Source: Okeania sp. SIO1I7
Lineage (GTDB): Bacteria; Cyanobacteriota; Cyanobacteriia; Cyanobacteriales; Microcoleaceae
Direction of reading: 5' to 3'
Assembly (NCBI GenBank): GCA_010672585.1
Contig: JAAHGF010000025.1
Coordinates: forward strand, 1 to 45,140
Length of the DNA stretch: 45,140 nucleotides
A program made the translations under genes and the position numbers. This document shows positions 37,209-45,140 of this stretch, piece by piece. The notes below the pieces were generated by a model. The model did no database searches, was not told the origin of the DNA, and saw only the letters and a list, made by a program, of their open reading frames with translations. Every line of letters starts with the position of its first letter. Positions within the stretch are counted from its first letter, which is position 1.

Positions 37209-38435
37209 ATGAGTATAAATAATCGACTTAGTTCGACTTATTCCCAAGCTTCATCTCCACAAAAATCAGAAAAAATTGTAGGAAGTAAAAGAAAATATCG
37301 CCGATATAATTGGATATTTTTACTGTCAGTATTTCTCCCTGTAGTTACTGTAGGAGTATTCAATATTATTGTCGATCCTTATGATGTGTTTAATACTCCA
37401 AATTTCTTGGGAATAAATCATTCAAAACCACGGAAAGATAATAGCGATCGCCTATTTAAAGCAACTGATATTATTCGGATGAAACCTGTAACGGTTTTAC
37501 TAGGTTCTTCTAGAACAAAACGCGCTCTAGATCCAAATCATCCTGCTTTAGAAAATCATCAGCCAGCTTATAATTTAGCACTTAATAGTATTAATTCTTA
37601 TGAAGTACGACGTTATTTAGAACACGCAATAGCTAATCAAAAACAGTTAGGGTTAGTTATTGTTAGCTTGGATTTTTTTATGTTCCGTAAATCTAACACT
37701 AATGAAGCAAATTTTTCTGAACAGAGATTGGAAAAAAAGCATATTTATTTCAAGGATTTAATAGATTTAACATTTTCTCTAGATGTATTATCGGCAAGTA
37801 AAGAAACCATAATTGATAGTAAAAAAACTTTGCCAGAACAACTTCGTTATGGAGAAAAAAATGGATTTATGCCTAAGCTCAATCTAGATAGAAATGAAAT
37901 TGAGTCAAGATTTAAAAAATATATAAATGTTTACTATAAATCTTACACAGAGCAGTATCAACTATCTAATCAATACTTAGATGAACTAAAAAAAATAGTA
38001 GATTTATGCCAAGAAAATCAAATTAAACTAATGTTATTTATTTCTCCATCTCATGCAACTCAGTGGGAAGCAATTAGAAGTTCAGGTAAATGGTCGATAT
38101 TTGAAGACTGGAAACGTAAAGTTGTAGAAATTACTCCCGTATTTGACTTTTCTGGATACAACAATATCACAACAGAACCTATTAGTAATGACATGAAAAA
38201 CTACACAGATAATTCTTATTATACTAAGGAAGTAGGAAATTTGGTTTTGAATAAGCTCTTATCCTACAAAGAAGAAGAAGTTCTAAAGGATTTTGGAATT
38301 TTAATTAATCCAGAAAATATTGAATCTCATCTCGCTAAAATTCGTCAAGAGCGAGAAATTTGGGCTAAAAATAATCCTGATGAAGTGAAATTGGTACAAG
38401 AAATTAAACAAAAGTATGATGCCTCACTAAATTAG
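37209..38435 (+). CDS. Membrane-anchored SGNH/AlgJ-DltD-like protein, paralogue 1 (DxxH histidine lost)
   Basis: A 408-aa protein with one N-terminal transmembrane helix (about 34-54) and an extracytoplasmic domain. GSSR (S100/S101, in LLGSSRTKRALDP) resembles the nucleophile block of SGNH esterases and of DltD/AlgJ-like partners of MBOAT proteins; FISPSHATQWEAI is a further conserved block. At the C-terminal DxxH position the sequence is D334-N-S-Y337, so the expected histidine is tyrosine. Its neighbour keeps the histidine, so this copy may be a pseudoenzyme or binding subunit. It lies 27 bp after the MBOAT gene, almost certainly in one transcript. The family is not named with certainty; the role as MBOAT partner is inferred from context. 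Confidence 0.82.
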   Translation: MSINNRLSSTYSQASSPQKSEKIVGSKRKYRRYNWIFLLSVFLPVVTVGVFNIIVDPYDVFNTPNFLGINHSKPRKDNSDRLFKATDIIRMKPVTVLLGSSRTKRALDPNHPALENHQPAYNLALNSINSYEVRRYLEHAIANQKQLGLVIVSLDFFMFRKSNTNEANFSEQRLEKKHIYFKDLIDLTFSLDVLSASKETIIDSKKTLPEQLRYGEKNGFMPKLNLDRNEIESRFKKYINVYYKSYTEQYQLSNQYLDELKKIVDLCQENQIKLMLFISPSHATQWEAIRSSGKWSIFEDWKRKVVEITPVFDFSGYNNITTEPISNDMKNYTDNSYYTKEVGNLVLNKLLSYKEEEVLKDFGILINPENIESHLAKIRQEREIWAKNNPDEVKLVQEIKQKYDASLN

Positions 38436-38493
38436 ATAAAATTTATATTGAAGATATTAAATTAACTGAAGTCTACTTACTTGGATTTATAAT

Positions 38494-39714
38494 ATGAGCA
38501 TTAATAATCAACTTAGTTCTACTTATTCTCAAGCTTCATCTCCCCAAAAATCAGAAAAAATTCTGGGAAATAGAAAAAAATATCGCAGATATAATTGGAT
38601 ATTTTTGTTGTCAGCATTTATGCCTATAGTAGGTGTAGGAGTATTCAATATTATTGTCGATCCTTATGATGTATTTAATACTCCTAATTTATTAGGAATA
38701 AATCATTCAAAACCACGGAAAGATAATAGCGATCGCCTGTTTAAAGCAAATGATATTATTCGGATTAAACCTATAACAATTTTGATTGGTTCATCCAGAA
38801 CAAAACAAGGTTTAGATCCAAATCATCCAGCATTAGAAAATGAGCAAACTGCTTATAATTTATCTTTGAATGGTCTAAATATTTATGAATTACGACGATA
38901 TATAGAACACGCGATCGCTAACCAGAAAGAATTAGATTTGATTATTCTTGGCTTAGATTTTTTCATGTTTAATACATTTTTAGAAAATCAACCGAGCTTT
39001 TCTGAAAATAGATTAGAAAAACGGCATATTTCTTTAGCAGATTTTGTCAATGTAACCTTTTCTTCAGATGCACTTTTAGCAAGTAAAGAAACTATAGTTG
39101 ATAGTCAAAAAAATCCACCAGATAATATTGATTATGGAGAAAATGGATTTATGCCATATCGAAATCCTGACCCAGAAAAAACTGAGTGGAGATTTAGAAA
39201 TAGTATCAATGTTTATTATGGATTTCATGCTAAATATGAATTACCTAGTGAGTTAACTGAATTGAAAAAAATCGTAGATTTGTGTCAACAAAATCAAATC
39301 AAATTAATCTCATTTATTTCTCCTTCTCATGCAACTCAGTGGGAAGCAATTCGAGCAACAGGTGAATGGTCAACTTTTGAAAAATGGAAACGTGAAGTTG
39401 TAGCAATTACTCCTGTATTTGATTTTTCTGGATACAACAATATTACATCTGAATCTATCCATAATGAGATGGAAAATTATACAGATAATTCTCATTATAC
39501 TCCTAGAGTAGGAAATTTAATTTTGAACCGAGTTCTTAATTATAAACAGGGAGATGTTCCAGATGATTTTGGAATTTTAATTAATTCAGAAAATATAGAA
39601 TCTCATTTAGAAAAAATTCGTCAAGACCGTGAAATTTGGGCTAAAAATAATTCTGATGAAGTGGAGTTGGTTAAAGAAATAAAACAAAAGTATGATGAAA
39701 AACTGGCAGATTGA
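38494..39714 (+). CDS. Membrane-anchored SGNH/AlgJ-DltD-like protein, paralogue 2 (DxxH intact)
   Basis: A 406-aa paralogue of the preceding gene, alike throughout, including the N-terminal helix, DPYDVFNTPN, HSKPRKDNSDRLFKA and GSSRTKQGLDPNHPA (S100/S101). The C-terminal motif is D331-N-S-H334, a complete DxxH dyad as in SGNH hydrolases. It could therefore act as an esterase or acyl-transfer partner of the adjacent MBOAT on the outer side of the membrane. The tandem arrangement (58 bp apart) and near-identical N-terminal DNA indicate gene duplication. The C-terminal 40 residues are a charged helix shared by both copies. Two HIP1 octamers fall in this gene. Confidence 0.84.
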   Translation: MSINNQLSSTYSQASSPQKSEKILGNRKKYRRYNWIFLLSAFMPIVGVGVFNIIVDPYDVFNTPNLLGINHSKPRKDNSDRLFKANDIIRIKPITILIGSSRTKQGLDPNHPALENEQTAYNLSLNGLNIYELRRYIEHAIANQKELDLIILGLDFFMFNTFLENQPSFSENRLEKRHISLADFVNVTFSSDALLASKETIVDSQKNPPDNIDYGENGFMPYRNPDPEKTEWRFRNSINVYYGFHAKYELPSELTELKKIVDLCQQNQIKLISFISPSHATQWEAIRATGEWSTFEKWKREVVAITPVFDFSGYNNITSESIHNEMENYTDNSHYTPRVGNLILNRVLNYKQGDVPDDFGILINSENIESHLEKIRQDREIWAKNNSDEVELVKEIKQKYDEKLAD

Positions 39715-39717
39715 AGA

Positions 39718-39751
39718 AGGAAGAAGTAAGAAGTAAGAAGTAAGAAGTAAG
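39718..39751. repeat. Heptamer tandem run (GAAGTAA)
   Basis: Four to five copies of the 7-bp unit GAAGTAA directly after the second SGNH-like gene. Confidence 0.9.
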
Positions 39752-39847
39752 AAAGAAGGCAGAATAATTGCAGAAAAATCACTCTTGCAATTCTCTACTC
39801 CCCTACTCAAGAAAATAATGGGGTGCTAATATATATTGTTATTTAAT

Positions 39848-40816
39848 ATGCTTTCAGAACAAGAGAAAGTACAACTGTCTATAGTTATACCTTTTTACAA
39901 CGAGGAACTAAATATTGATCGTTTATTTGAGCGACTAATATCAGTACTAGACCTTCTCGAAATGACTTATGAAATAATATGTATTGATGATGGTAGTAAA
40001 GATAATACTCTAAAGTTATTAGTTGAATATTATCAACGCAATTCCTCAATTAAAGTAGTAAACTTTTCCCGTAACTTTGGTAAAGAAATTGCTATAACAG
40101 CAGGTATTGACTATGCTTTAGGCGATGCAGTTATACCTATAGATGCCGATCTGCAAGACCCACCAGAATTAATTGGAGAACTTATAGCTAAGTGGCAAGA
40201 GGGATATGATGTGGTCTACGCAACTAGGCGATCGCGACAAGGAGAAAGTTGGCTCAAACAATTCACGGCCCAAAGATTTTATCGTACAATTCAACGTTTG
40301 ACCCCTGTAGAAATTCCGCCCGATACTGGGGACTTCAGGTTAATGGACCGAAAAGTTGTAGAAGCTCTCAAAAAGTTGCCAGAAACTAACCGTTTTATGA
40401 AGGGTTTATTTTCCTGGGTAGGTTATCAACAAACTTCAATATTATATGACCGAGGTCTTCGTTTCAAAGGTGAAACAAAATGGAATTATTGGCAACTCTG
40501 GAATTTAGCAATTGAAGGTATTACTGCTTTTAGTTCAATACCTCTCAAAATTTGGAGCTATATTGGGATATCAATTTCTTTAATTTCATTTATTTATGCT
40601 AGCTTTTTAGTGATTCGGACTTTGATATTTGGAATTGATGTTCCTGGTTATGCTTCATTAATAGTAGCGATATTATTTTTAGGTGGAATGCAGTTATTAT
40701 CTCTCGGAATTTTGGGTGAATATTTAGGTCGCGTTCATGAAGAAGTTAAGAGAAGACCTCTTTATTTAGTTAGGGAAAGCTATGGGTTTAAAAATCAGAT
40801 TACTAGGAGTGAGTAA
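39848..40816 (+). CDS. Polyprenyl-phosphate-type GT2 glycosyltransferase with two C-terminal TM helices
   Basis: A protein of about 322 aa of the DPM1/GtrB/ArnC-like GT2 group, which transfers a sugar from a nucleotide donor to undecaprenyl (polyprenyl) phosphate on the cytoplasmic face. The GT-A domain has LSIVIPFYNEELNI, CIDDGSKDNT, VNFSRNFGKE and the metal-binding DADLQDPPE (D103/D105 counted from the TTG at 39836), then GDFRLMDRKV. Two transmembrane helices near 235-295 and a basic tail (YLGRVHEEVKRRPLYLV) are typical of the group. The open frame begins with TTG at 39836, but the ATG at 39848 is the more likely start because the domain follows at once. It probably supplies lipid-linked sugar for extracytoplasmic glycosylation. 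Confidence 0.92.
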   Translation: MLSEQEKVQLSIVIPFYNEELNIDRLFERLISVLDLLEMTYEIICIDDGSKDNTLKLLVEYYQRNSSIKVVNFSRNFGKEIAITAGIDYALGDAVIPIDADLQDPPELIGELIAKWQEGYDVVYATRRSRQGESWLKQFTAQRFYRTIQRLTPVEIPPDTGDFRLMDRKVVEALKKLPETNRFMKGLFSWVGYQQTSILYDRGLRFKGETKWNYWQLWNLAIEGITAFSSIPLKIWSYIGISISLISFIYASFLVIRTLIFGIDVPGYASLIVAILFLGGMQLLSLGILGEYLGRVHEEVKRRPLYLVRESYGFKNQITRSE

Positions 40817-40882
40817 TCTCACAATTTTTGTCATTAAATAAAAAATACTAAAGCAGTAATTTTGGGTCGGAGTAGAGATGCA

Positions 40883-41584
40883 ATGTTCAATTTTAAAACT
40901 GGTATTTTTATCCTGACAATTATTTGTATAATTGCCACCGGAATAGCAGCTTATTTATTAGGTGGTTTAGCTCCAGAACAAATTCAAACTTGGCTAGAAC
41001 GAGCAGGTATTTGGGCACCAATAATCTATATAGTTATTTATACGATAGCAACTATCTTAGTTTTACCTTCTACAGCACTTAATCTGGCTGGAAGAGCAAT
41101 TTTTGGACCGTGGATAGGTACATTATGGGCAAGTGTAGCAGCTATAATTGCGGCAATTATCGCATTTTATTACTCTCGTACTATAGGTAGAGAATGGATT
41201 TCTCAAAAGTTGGCTGGAAGATGGCAAGCAATGGATGCTGAAATGCGTCAGGGAGGATTATTTTATATGTTTGCTATTCGTTTATTACCAATTATTCCTT
41301 ATGGTTTAGTAAATTTTGCTGCTGGTTTAACATCTGTTAGTTTTAAAGATTATTTGTTAGGTACTATCTTAGGAACTGTACCTGGTGTTTTGCCTTTTGT
41401 AATGTTAGGAAGTTCTGGTTTAACAGCATTAAAAACAGGTGACGTTTTACCTTTAATTGGAGCATTAAGTCTCATCGCAATGTTAGTAGGAGAGGCAACT
41501 TGGTATCGTCGCCGTCGCAGTCTACCAAAGAAAGTTATAGAAGAAATTAATAAATCATCTTCATCAGATTTTTCTAATGATTAA
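40883..41584 (+). CDS. TVP38/TMEM64-type (VTT domain) membrane protein
   Basis: A protein of about 233 aa of the VTT (DedA/TVP38-TMEM64, SNARE-associated Golgi) superfamily. It has about five hydrophobic segments with FGPWIGTLWASVAAI, the FYYSRTIGREW turn and the core FAIRLLPIIPYGLVNFAAGLT followed by FKDYLLGTILGTVPG. Relatives of this superfamily recycle polyprenyl phosphate or scramble phospholipids across membranes. Lying between two polyprenyl-phosphate-type glycosyltransferases, it may move or recycle their lipid carrier. The frame extends to a TTG at 40862, but ATG 40883, with GGAGTAGAG upstream, is preferred. Confidence 0.88.
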   Translation: MFNFKTGIFILTIICIIATGIAAYLLGGLAPEQIQTWLERAGIWAPIIYIVIYTIATILVLPSTALNLAGRAIFGPWIGTLWASVAAIIAAIIAFYYSRTIGREWISQKLAGRWQAMDAEMRQGGLFYMFAIRLLPIIPYGLVNFAAGLTSVSFKDYLLGTILGTVPGVLPFVMLGSSGLTALKTGDVLPLIGALSLIAMLVGEATWYRRRRSLPKKVIEEINKSSSSDFSND

Positions 41585-41798
41585 ATTACTGTTTGTTAAT
41601 CTCCAAAAATAACCAAATAACAAAAAATAAAAATTATTCATCAGGAAAATCAGGTGAAAAAAATTAATTAATAAAATCAATCAAATGCTCGAGTTAAAGT
41701 AATAAATAAAAATTAAAATAGATAAACTCCAAGTTTTAATCCCAGACCGTGATAAAATTATACTAAGTTTTTTGATCAAAAAGTTTAGGTACATAAAA

Positions 41799-42800
41799 AT
41801 GAGTGACTATCTATCAACTCAAGAGATGGCGTTGCAGACAAACTCTCCGACTAAAACAGATTTATCTATAGTTACACCTATTTATAATGAAGTCGATAGT
41901 ATTCCCCAATTACTAGAAACAATTTCTACTACTTTAATAGAAAATCAACTTACTTACGAAATTATCTGTATAGATGATGGTTCTCAGGATGGTTCGACAA
42001 AACTACTAACAGAATTAGCTCAAAAACGTACAGATTTAAAAGCAGTAATTCTCCGCCGAAATTATGGACAAACTGCAGCTATGGCGGCAGGGTTTAAGTA
42101 TGCTACAGGGAAAGTAATTGTCACTTTAGATGGAGACTTACAAAATGATCCGGCTGATATTCCACTATTATTATCTAAGCTAGATGAGGGTTATGATTTG
42201 GTGAGTGGGTGGCGAAAAAATAGGCAGGATGATGCTGTTACACGACTTCTTCCTTCTAAAATTGCTAATTGGATAATTGGTAAAGTTACAGGGGTAAATT
42301 TACATGATTATGGTTGTTCTTTAAAAGCTTATCGTTTGGAATTAGTTGCTGATATGAATCTTTATGGTGAATTACATAGATTTTTACCAGCTTTAGCTTT
42401 TATTGAAGGGGCAAGAATTACAGAAATACCTGTAAAACATTATGCTCGTCGCTATGGTCAAAGTAAGTATGGTCTAGGGCGAACTTTTCGAGTTGTGATG
42501 GATTTATTAACAGTATTTTTTATGAAAAAATTCCTCACTAGACCGATGCACGTTTTTGGAATGTTGGGTTTGGTTTCTGGTGCATTTGGTATATTTTTTG
42601 GGATTTATTTAACTATCCTAAAATTTGGCTTTAACGAAAGGATTGGCGATCGCCCTCTACTAATTTTAGTTGTTGTCTTATTACTTGCAGGTTTACAATT
42701 ATTTAGTTTTGGTTTATTGGCAGAATTACTGATGCGAACTTATCACGAATCTCAAGAACGACCTATTTATCGAGTTAGAGAAATTGTTGGTAGAAATTAA
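41799..42800 (+). CDS. Second polyprenyl-phosphate-type GT2 glycosyltransferase
   Basis: A protein of about 333 aa, related to the one at 39848 but clearly different. LSIVTPIYNEVDSIP, CIDDGSQDGST, ILRRNYGQTAAMAAG and the metal-binding DGDLQNDPADIP (D120/D122 counted from the TTG at 41772) mark the GT-A domain. GCSLKAYRLELVADM, RRYGQSKYGLGRTFRV and two C-terminal transmembrane helices follow, with the tail RTYHESQERPIYRVREI. It likely makes a polyprenyl-phosphate sugar different from that of its neighbour. The frame begins with TTG; the ATG at 41799 is preferred. It is the last gene of the plus-strand locus, and an inverted 46-bp repeat lies 220 bp further on. Confidence 0.92.
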   Translation: MSDYLSTQEMALQTNSPTKTDLSIVTPIYNEVDSIPQLLETISTTLIENQLTYEIICIDDGSQDGSTKLLTELAQKRTDLKAVILRRNYGQTAAMAAGFKYATGKVIVTLDGDLQNDPADIPLLLSKLDEGYDLVSGWRKNRQDDAVTRLLPSKIANWIIGKVTGVNLHDYGCSLKAYRLELVADMNLYGELHRFLPALAFIEGARITEIPVKHYARRYGQSKYGLGRTFRVVMDLLTVFFMKKFLTRPMHVFGMLGLVSGAFGIFFGIYLTILKFGFNERIGDRPLLILVVVLLLAGLQLFSFGLLAELLMRTYHESQERPIYRVREIVGRN

Positions 42801-43317
42801 TAGAAGAAGGAAGAAGGAAGAAGGCGTTTAAGTGTTGGTGATTTGATGTATGAAAGTAAGCATTCAGCAGTCAGCTATCAGCTCAGGAAGAAGGTAGAAG
42901 GCAAAAATTGATTTAATAGCAAATACATAACTTCTAGCTTCTCTGTTTGGTCAAGTTTTATCTTAAGAAAGGTGTTTATAAAGTATAGTTTTAAGAGCAG
43001 AGTTTTATTGCTGATAGCTGACAGCTAATAGCTGTTTGCGCAGCAGTCCGCAGGAAATGCTTACGTATGAAATTCAATTATTGTAAGTTTTCACCCAAAA
43101 CAATAGTGGGAATTATACCTATTTTTGACTCTAAAGTTACTGAAAAACTCTTTTCTATCTACTAACTCCTTATTCCTGATTTCTGACTCCTTATCTAATT
43201 ACAGAAATGCTACCGGATTTGATATAAATTCTCCCCCTGACAAAGGGGAAGTAATGTAATATTAAATTGATTTTTTCCAGGTACTTATCTACTAAACTAA
43301 GAAGCTTTTACTGGGGA
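42801..43317. other. Gene-free region closing the envelope locus
   Basis: About 515 bp between convergent genes. It contains a GAAGAAG heptamer run at 42802-42824, repeats of AGCAGTCAGCTATCAGC type, and copy 2 of the 46-bp repeat. No good terminator with a T-tract was seen. Confidence 0.6.
43019..43064 (-). repeat. 46-bp repeat, copy 2 (inverted relative to 28814-28859)
   Basis: Its reverse complement matches 28814-28859 almost exactly, including GTAAGCATTTCCTGCGGACT. Its inner part can also fold (TAGCTAAT- and CAGC-rich). Confidence 0.85.
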
Positions 43318-44418
43318 TTATTGATAAGTGGAAAAATCAATATATCCTTCTTTATCAAATGAATACCAAATTTTCACATCTGCAGGTGGATTAAGGGGCA
43401 AATTATTAGCAAAACGTTCTACTAAATCTGGATTACTAATAAAAGGTCGCCCAAAAGCAATTAAGTCGGTATTTCCAGCTTTAATTGCTGTTTCAGCAGT
43501 TTCTTGAGTATATCCACAATTTCCGATAAGAGTGCTGGTGAACACCTCTCTAAATTCAGCTAAAGTCATCGGTTCACCTAATTCGTGAGAACCAAAAGCT
43601 AAACCATCCATAACGTGAAGATAAGCTAACCCATAATTGTTTAACTGTTGCGCAACATAAATAAAAGTTTCCCGAAAATCTGGCGAACCCATATCGTTAA
43701 AATTACCATTAGGAGAAATTCTTACCCCAACTCTATTAGCAGGCCAAACAGTTAAAATAGACTCTACAATTTCTTTGAGAAACTGAAATCTGTTTTCCAG
43801 ACTACCACCATAGCGATCGCTCCGATGATTGGTTTTTGACTGTAGAAATTCGTCAATCAAATAGCCATTTGCTCCGTGAATTTCTACTCCATCAAAACCA
43901 GCAGACTTTGCACGTTCGGCAGCTAAACGATAATCTTCTACAATTCCTGGAATCTCTTGTGTTTCTAGAGCGCGAGGAGTTTCTAATGGTTGTTTGCCAG
44001 TGGGAGTATGAACGTATTCTTGATTCAACCTAATAGCAGAGGGAGCTACTGGCAATTGACCATTTTCGTGAAAACTACTATGAGAAGCTCGTCCACAGTG
44101 CCAAAGTTGAAGGAATATAGGAGTGCTTTTGCTATGGACGGCATCTACAACTTGTTTCCAAGCTTCTGTCTGTTCGTCTGAGTAAATGCCTGGAGTATTG
44201 AGCCAGCCATTCGCCTGTTTGGAAATGACAGTTGCTTCTGAAATGATTAAACCTGCCCCAGCTCGTTGAGCATAATATTTGGCCATGATAGCATTGGGCA
44301 TTCGTTCTGTACCTGCTCGCGATCTAGTCATTGGAGCCATGACAACTCGGTTTTTTAGGGTTAAATCTCCCATCATTAAGGGAGTTAGTAGAGTTTGTGA
44401 ATCTGTTTGAGTAGTCAT
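43318..44418 (-). CDS. Old Yellow Enzyme family NADH:flavin oxidoreductase (alkene reductase)
   Basis: A 366-aa FMN-dependent ene-reductase of the NemA/OYE class, which reduces activated C=C bonds (alpha,beta-unsaturated carbonyls, N-ethylmaleimide, nitro compounds) with NAD(P)H. Visible motifs are LKNRVVMAPMTRSRA near the N-terminus, LQLWHCGRASH, the substrate-binding pair in EIHGANGYLIDEFLQ (H and N), KTNHRSDRYGGSLENR and the FMN-phosphate region LIAFGRPFISNPDL. The length is usual for the class. It stands on the opposite strand from the acyl locus and is separated by repeats, so it is probably not part of it, although its substrates resemble the enoyl product predicted for the acyl dehydrogenase. 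Confidence 0.94.
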   Translation of the reverse strand: MTTQTDSQTLLTPLMMGDLTLKNRVVMAPMTRSRAGTERMPNAIMAKYYAQRAGAGLIISEATVISKQANGWLNTPGIYSDEQTEAWKQVVDAVHSKSTPIFLQLWHCGRASHSSFHENGQLPVAPSAIRLNQEYVHTPTGKQPLETPRALETQEIPGIVEDYRLAAERAKSAGFDGVEIHGANGYLIDEFLQSKTNHRSDRYGGSLENRFQFLKEIVESILTVWPANRVGVRISPNGNFNDMGSPDFRETFIYVAQQLNNYGLAYLHVMDGLAFGSHELGEPMTLAEFREVFTSTLIGNCGYTQETAETAIKAGNTDLIAFGRPFISNPDLVERFANNLPLNPPADVKIWYSFDKEGYIDFSTYQ

Positions 44419-44660
44419 TTTTTTAATTGCTCAGTTTCTAGGATGATAATTTGATATTCATTTGTTTATTTTACATGGAATTAATAATAGATTTAATTTC
44501 TCAAAAAATCATAATTTTGAGTGATATTTAACTATCTATAGCTATAGGTTTAGAATTAAATAATTTTGCTTAGTCAAGAGCAAGATTACGTAAACATTCA
44601 GCATTCAACAGTCAGGTATCAGTTTGATTAGAGCTTGAATTAGTATGAGTTAAAAAGTCA
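44419..44660. other. Upstream region of the OYE gene
   Basis: AT-rich, with no gene. It should contain the OYE promoter. Heptamer-like pieces (AGCATTCAACAGTCAG) occur near 44596. Confidence 0.5.
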
Positions 44661-45140
44661 AAAAGGAAAGTTGCCGAAATATCAAAAGCTTAAAATTTAG
44701 GCAATTTAAGATTTTCCTCTCTCCTAGATAACTAAAGCTTTCTTCTTCCTTTTTCCTTCTGAAAGGAAAGTTGCCGAAATATCAAAAGCTTAAAATTTAG
44801 GCAATTTAAGATTTTCCTCTCTCCTAGATAACTAAAGCTTTCTTCTTTCTTCTTCCTTCTGAAAGGAAAGTTGCCGAAATATCAAAAGCTTAAAATTTAG
44901 GCAATTTAAGATTTTCCTCTCTCCTAGATAACTAAAGCTTTCTTCTTCCTTTTTCCTTCTGAAAGGAAAGTTGCCGAAATATCAAAAGCTTAAAATTTAG
45001 GCAATTTAAGATTTTCCTCTCTCCTAGATAACTAAAGCTTTCTTCTTTCTTCTTCCTTCTGAAAGGAAAGTTGCCGAAATATCAAAAGCTTAAAATTTAG
45101 GCAATTTAAGATTTTCCTCTCTCCTAGATAACTAAAGCTT
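44661..45140. repeat. 100-bp tandem array with 200-bp higher-order period, truncated by the window edge
   Basis: The unit begins AAAGGAAAGTTGCCGAAATA at 44661, 44761, 44861, 44961 and 45061, an exact period of 100 bp. The last 20 bases of the unit alternate: TCTTCTTCCTTTTTCCTTCT at 44741 and 44941, TCTTCTTTCTTCTTCCTTCT at 44841 and 45041. So the array is built from 200-bp A-B dimers. There are no unique spacers and no open frame of note. The array continues beyond the right edge. Confidence 0.97.

Noticed and set aside
43318-44418. OYE ene-reductase as a member of the acyl-modification locus
   Set aside because: It is on the opposite strand, convergent, and separated by repeat-filled sequence and the 46-bp boundary repeat; a substrate link is only speculative.
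44661-45140. Possible CRISPR array
   Set aside because: The 100-bp units are head-to-tail copies with no unique spacers, and no cas gene is present.

Overview
The window comes from an AT-rich cyanobacterium. Three things point there: a phycoerythrin rod-assembly gene group (cpeC, cpeD/E, cpeS, cpeT, cpeR), a cyanobacterial-type class II fructose-bisphosphate aldolase, and eleven HIP1 octamers (GCGATCGC), all inside genes. Only about 70 % of the window is intact coding sequence. The long gaps hold heptamer tandem repeats, GC-rich palindromes and small fold-back repeats. That low density and repeat load recall filamentous marine Oscillatoriales such as Trichodesmium or Okeania; this placement is inference.

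Layout. 1-4500: a ProV/OpuAA-type ATPase without its transporter partners and a ribbon-helix-helix protein with a long, recently expanded coiled coil. 4560-5860: a decayed IS200/IS605-type tnpB with remains of its right end. 6857-11401, minus strand: phycoerythrin linkers, bilin lyases and the activator CpeR. 12100-24000: separately transcribed genes, namely a beta-CASP metallo-beta-lactamase, a small conserved protein, a CapA-like protein, an aldose-1-epimerase-like protein, tRNA-Lys(UUU), fructose-bisphosphate aldolase with a clear terminator, an RDD/HEAT/pentapeptide-repeat membrane protein and a small membrane protein. 24710-42800: thirteen consecutive plus-strand genes forming an envelope-modification locus. 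43318-44418: an Old Yellow Enzyme. 44661-45140: a 100-bp tandem array that runs off the window.

The 18-kb plus-strand locus is the most interesting part. It begins with a fatty-acyl-AMP ligase, an acyl-CoA-dehydrogenase-like enzyme and an acyl carrier protein. It continues with two MBOAT acyltransferases, a sulfotransferase, a type-2 NADH dehydrogenase-like flavoprotein, an HTTM-DCC fusion, two SGNH/DltD/AlgJ-like membrane-anchored paralogues (one lacking the DxxH histidine), two polyprenyl-phosphate-type GT2 glycosyltransferases and a VTT-domain membrane protein. No polyketide synthase or NRPS module is present. The parts list parallels the Dlt system (adenylating enzyme, carrier, MBOAT, SGNH protein), but with a fatty-acid activating enzyme. 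My working model is a pathway that activates and desaturates a fatty acid on a carrier, then moves it to an envelope glycan or glycolipid that is also sulfated and glycosylated. Each enzyme family is well supported; the joint pathway is inferred. A CRP-like palindrome lies about 120 bp upstream of the first gene.
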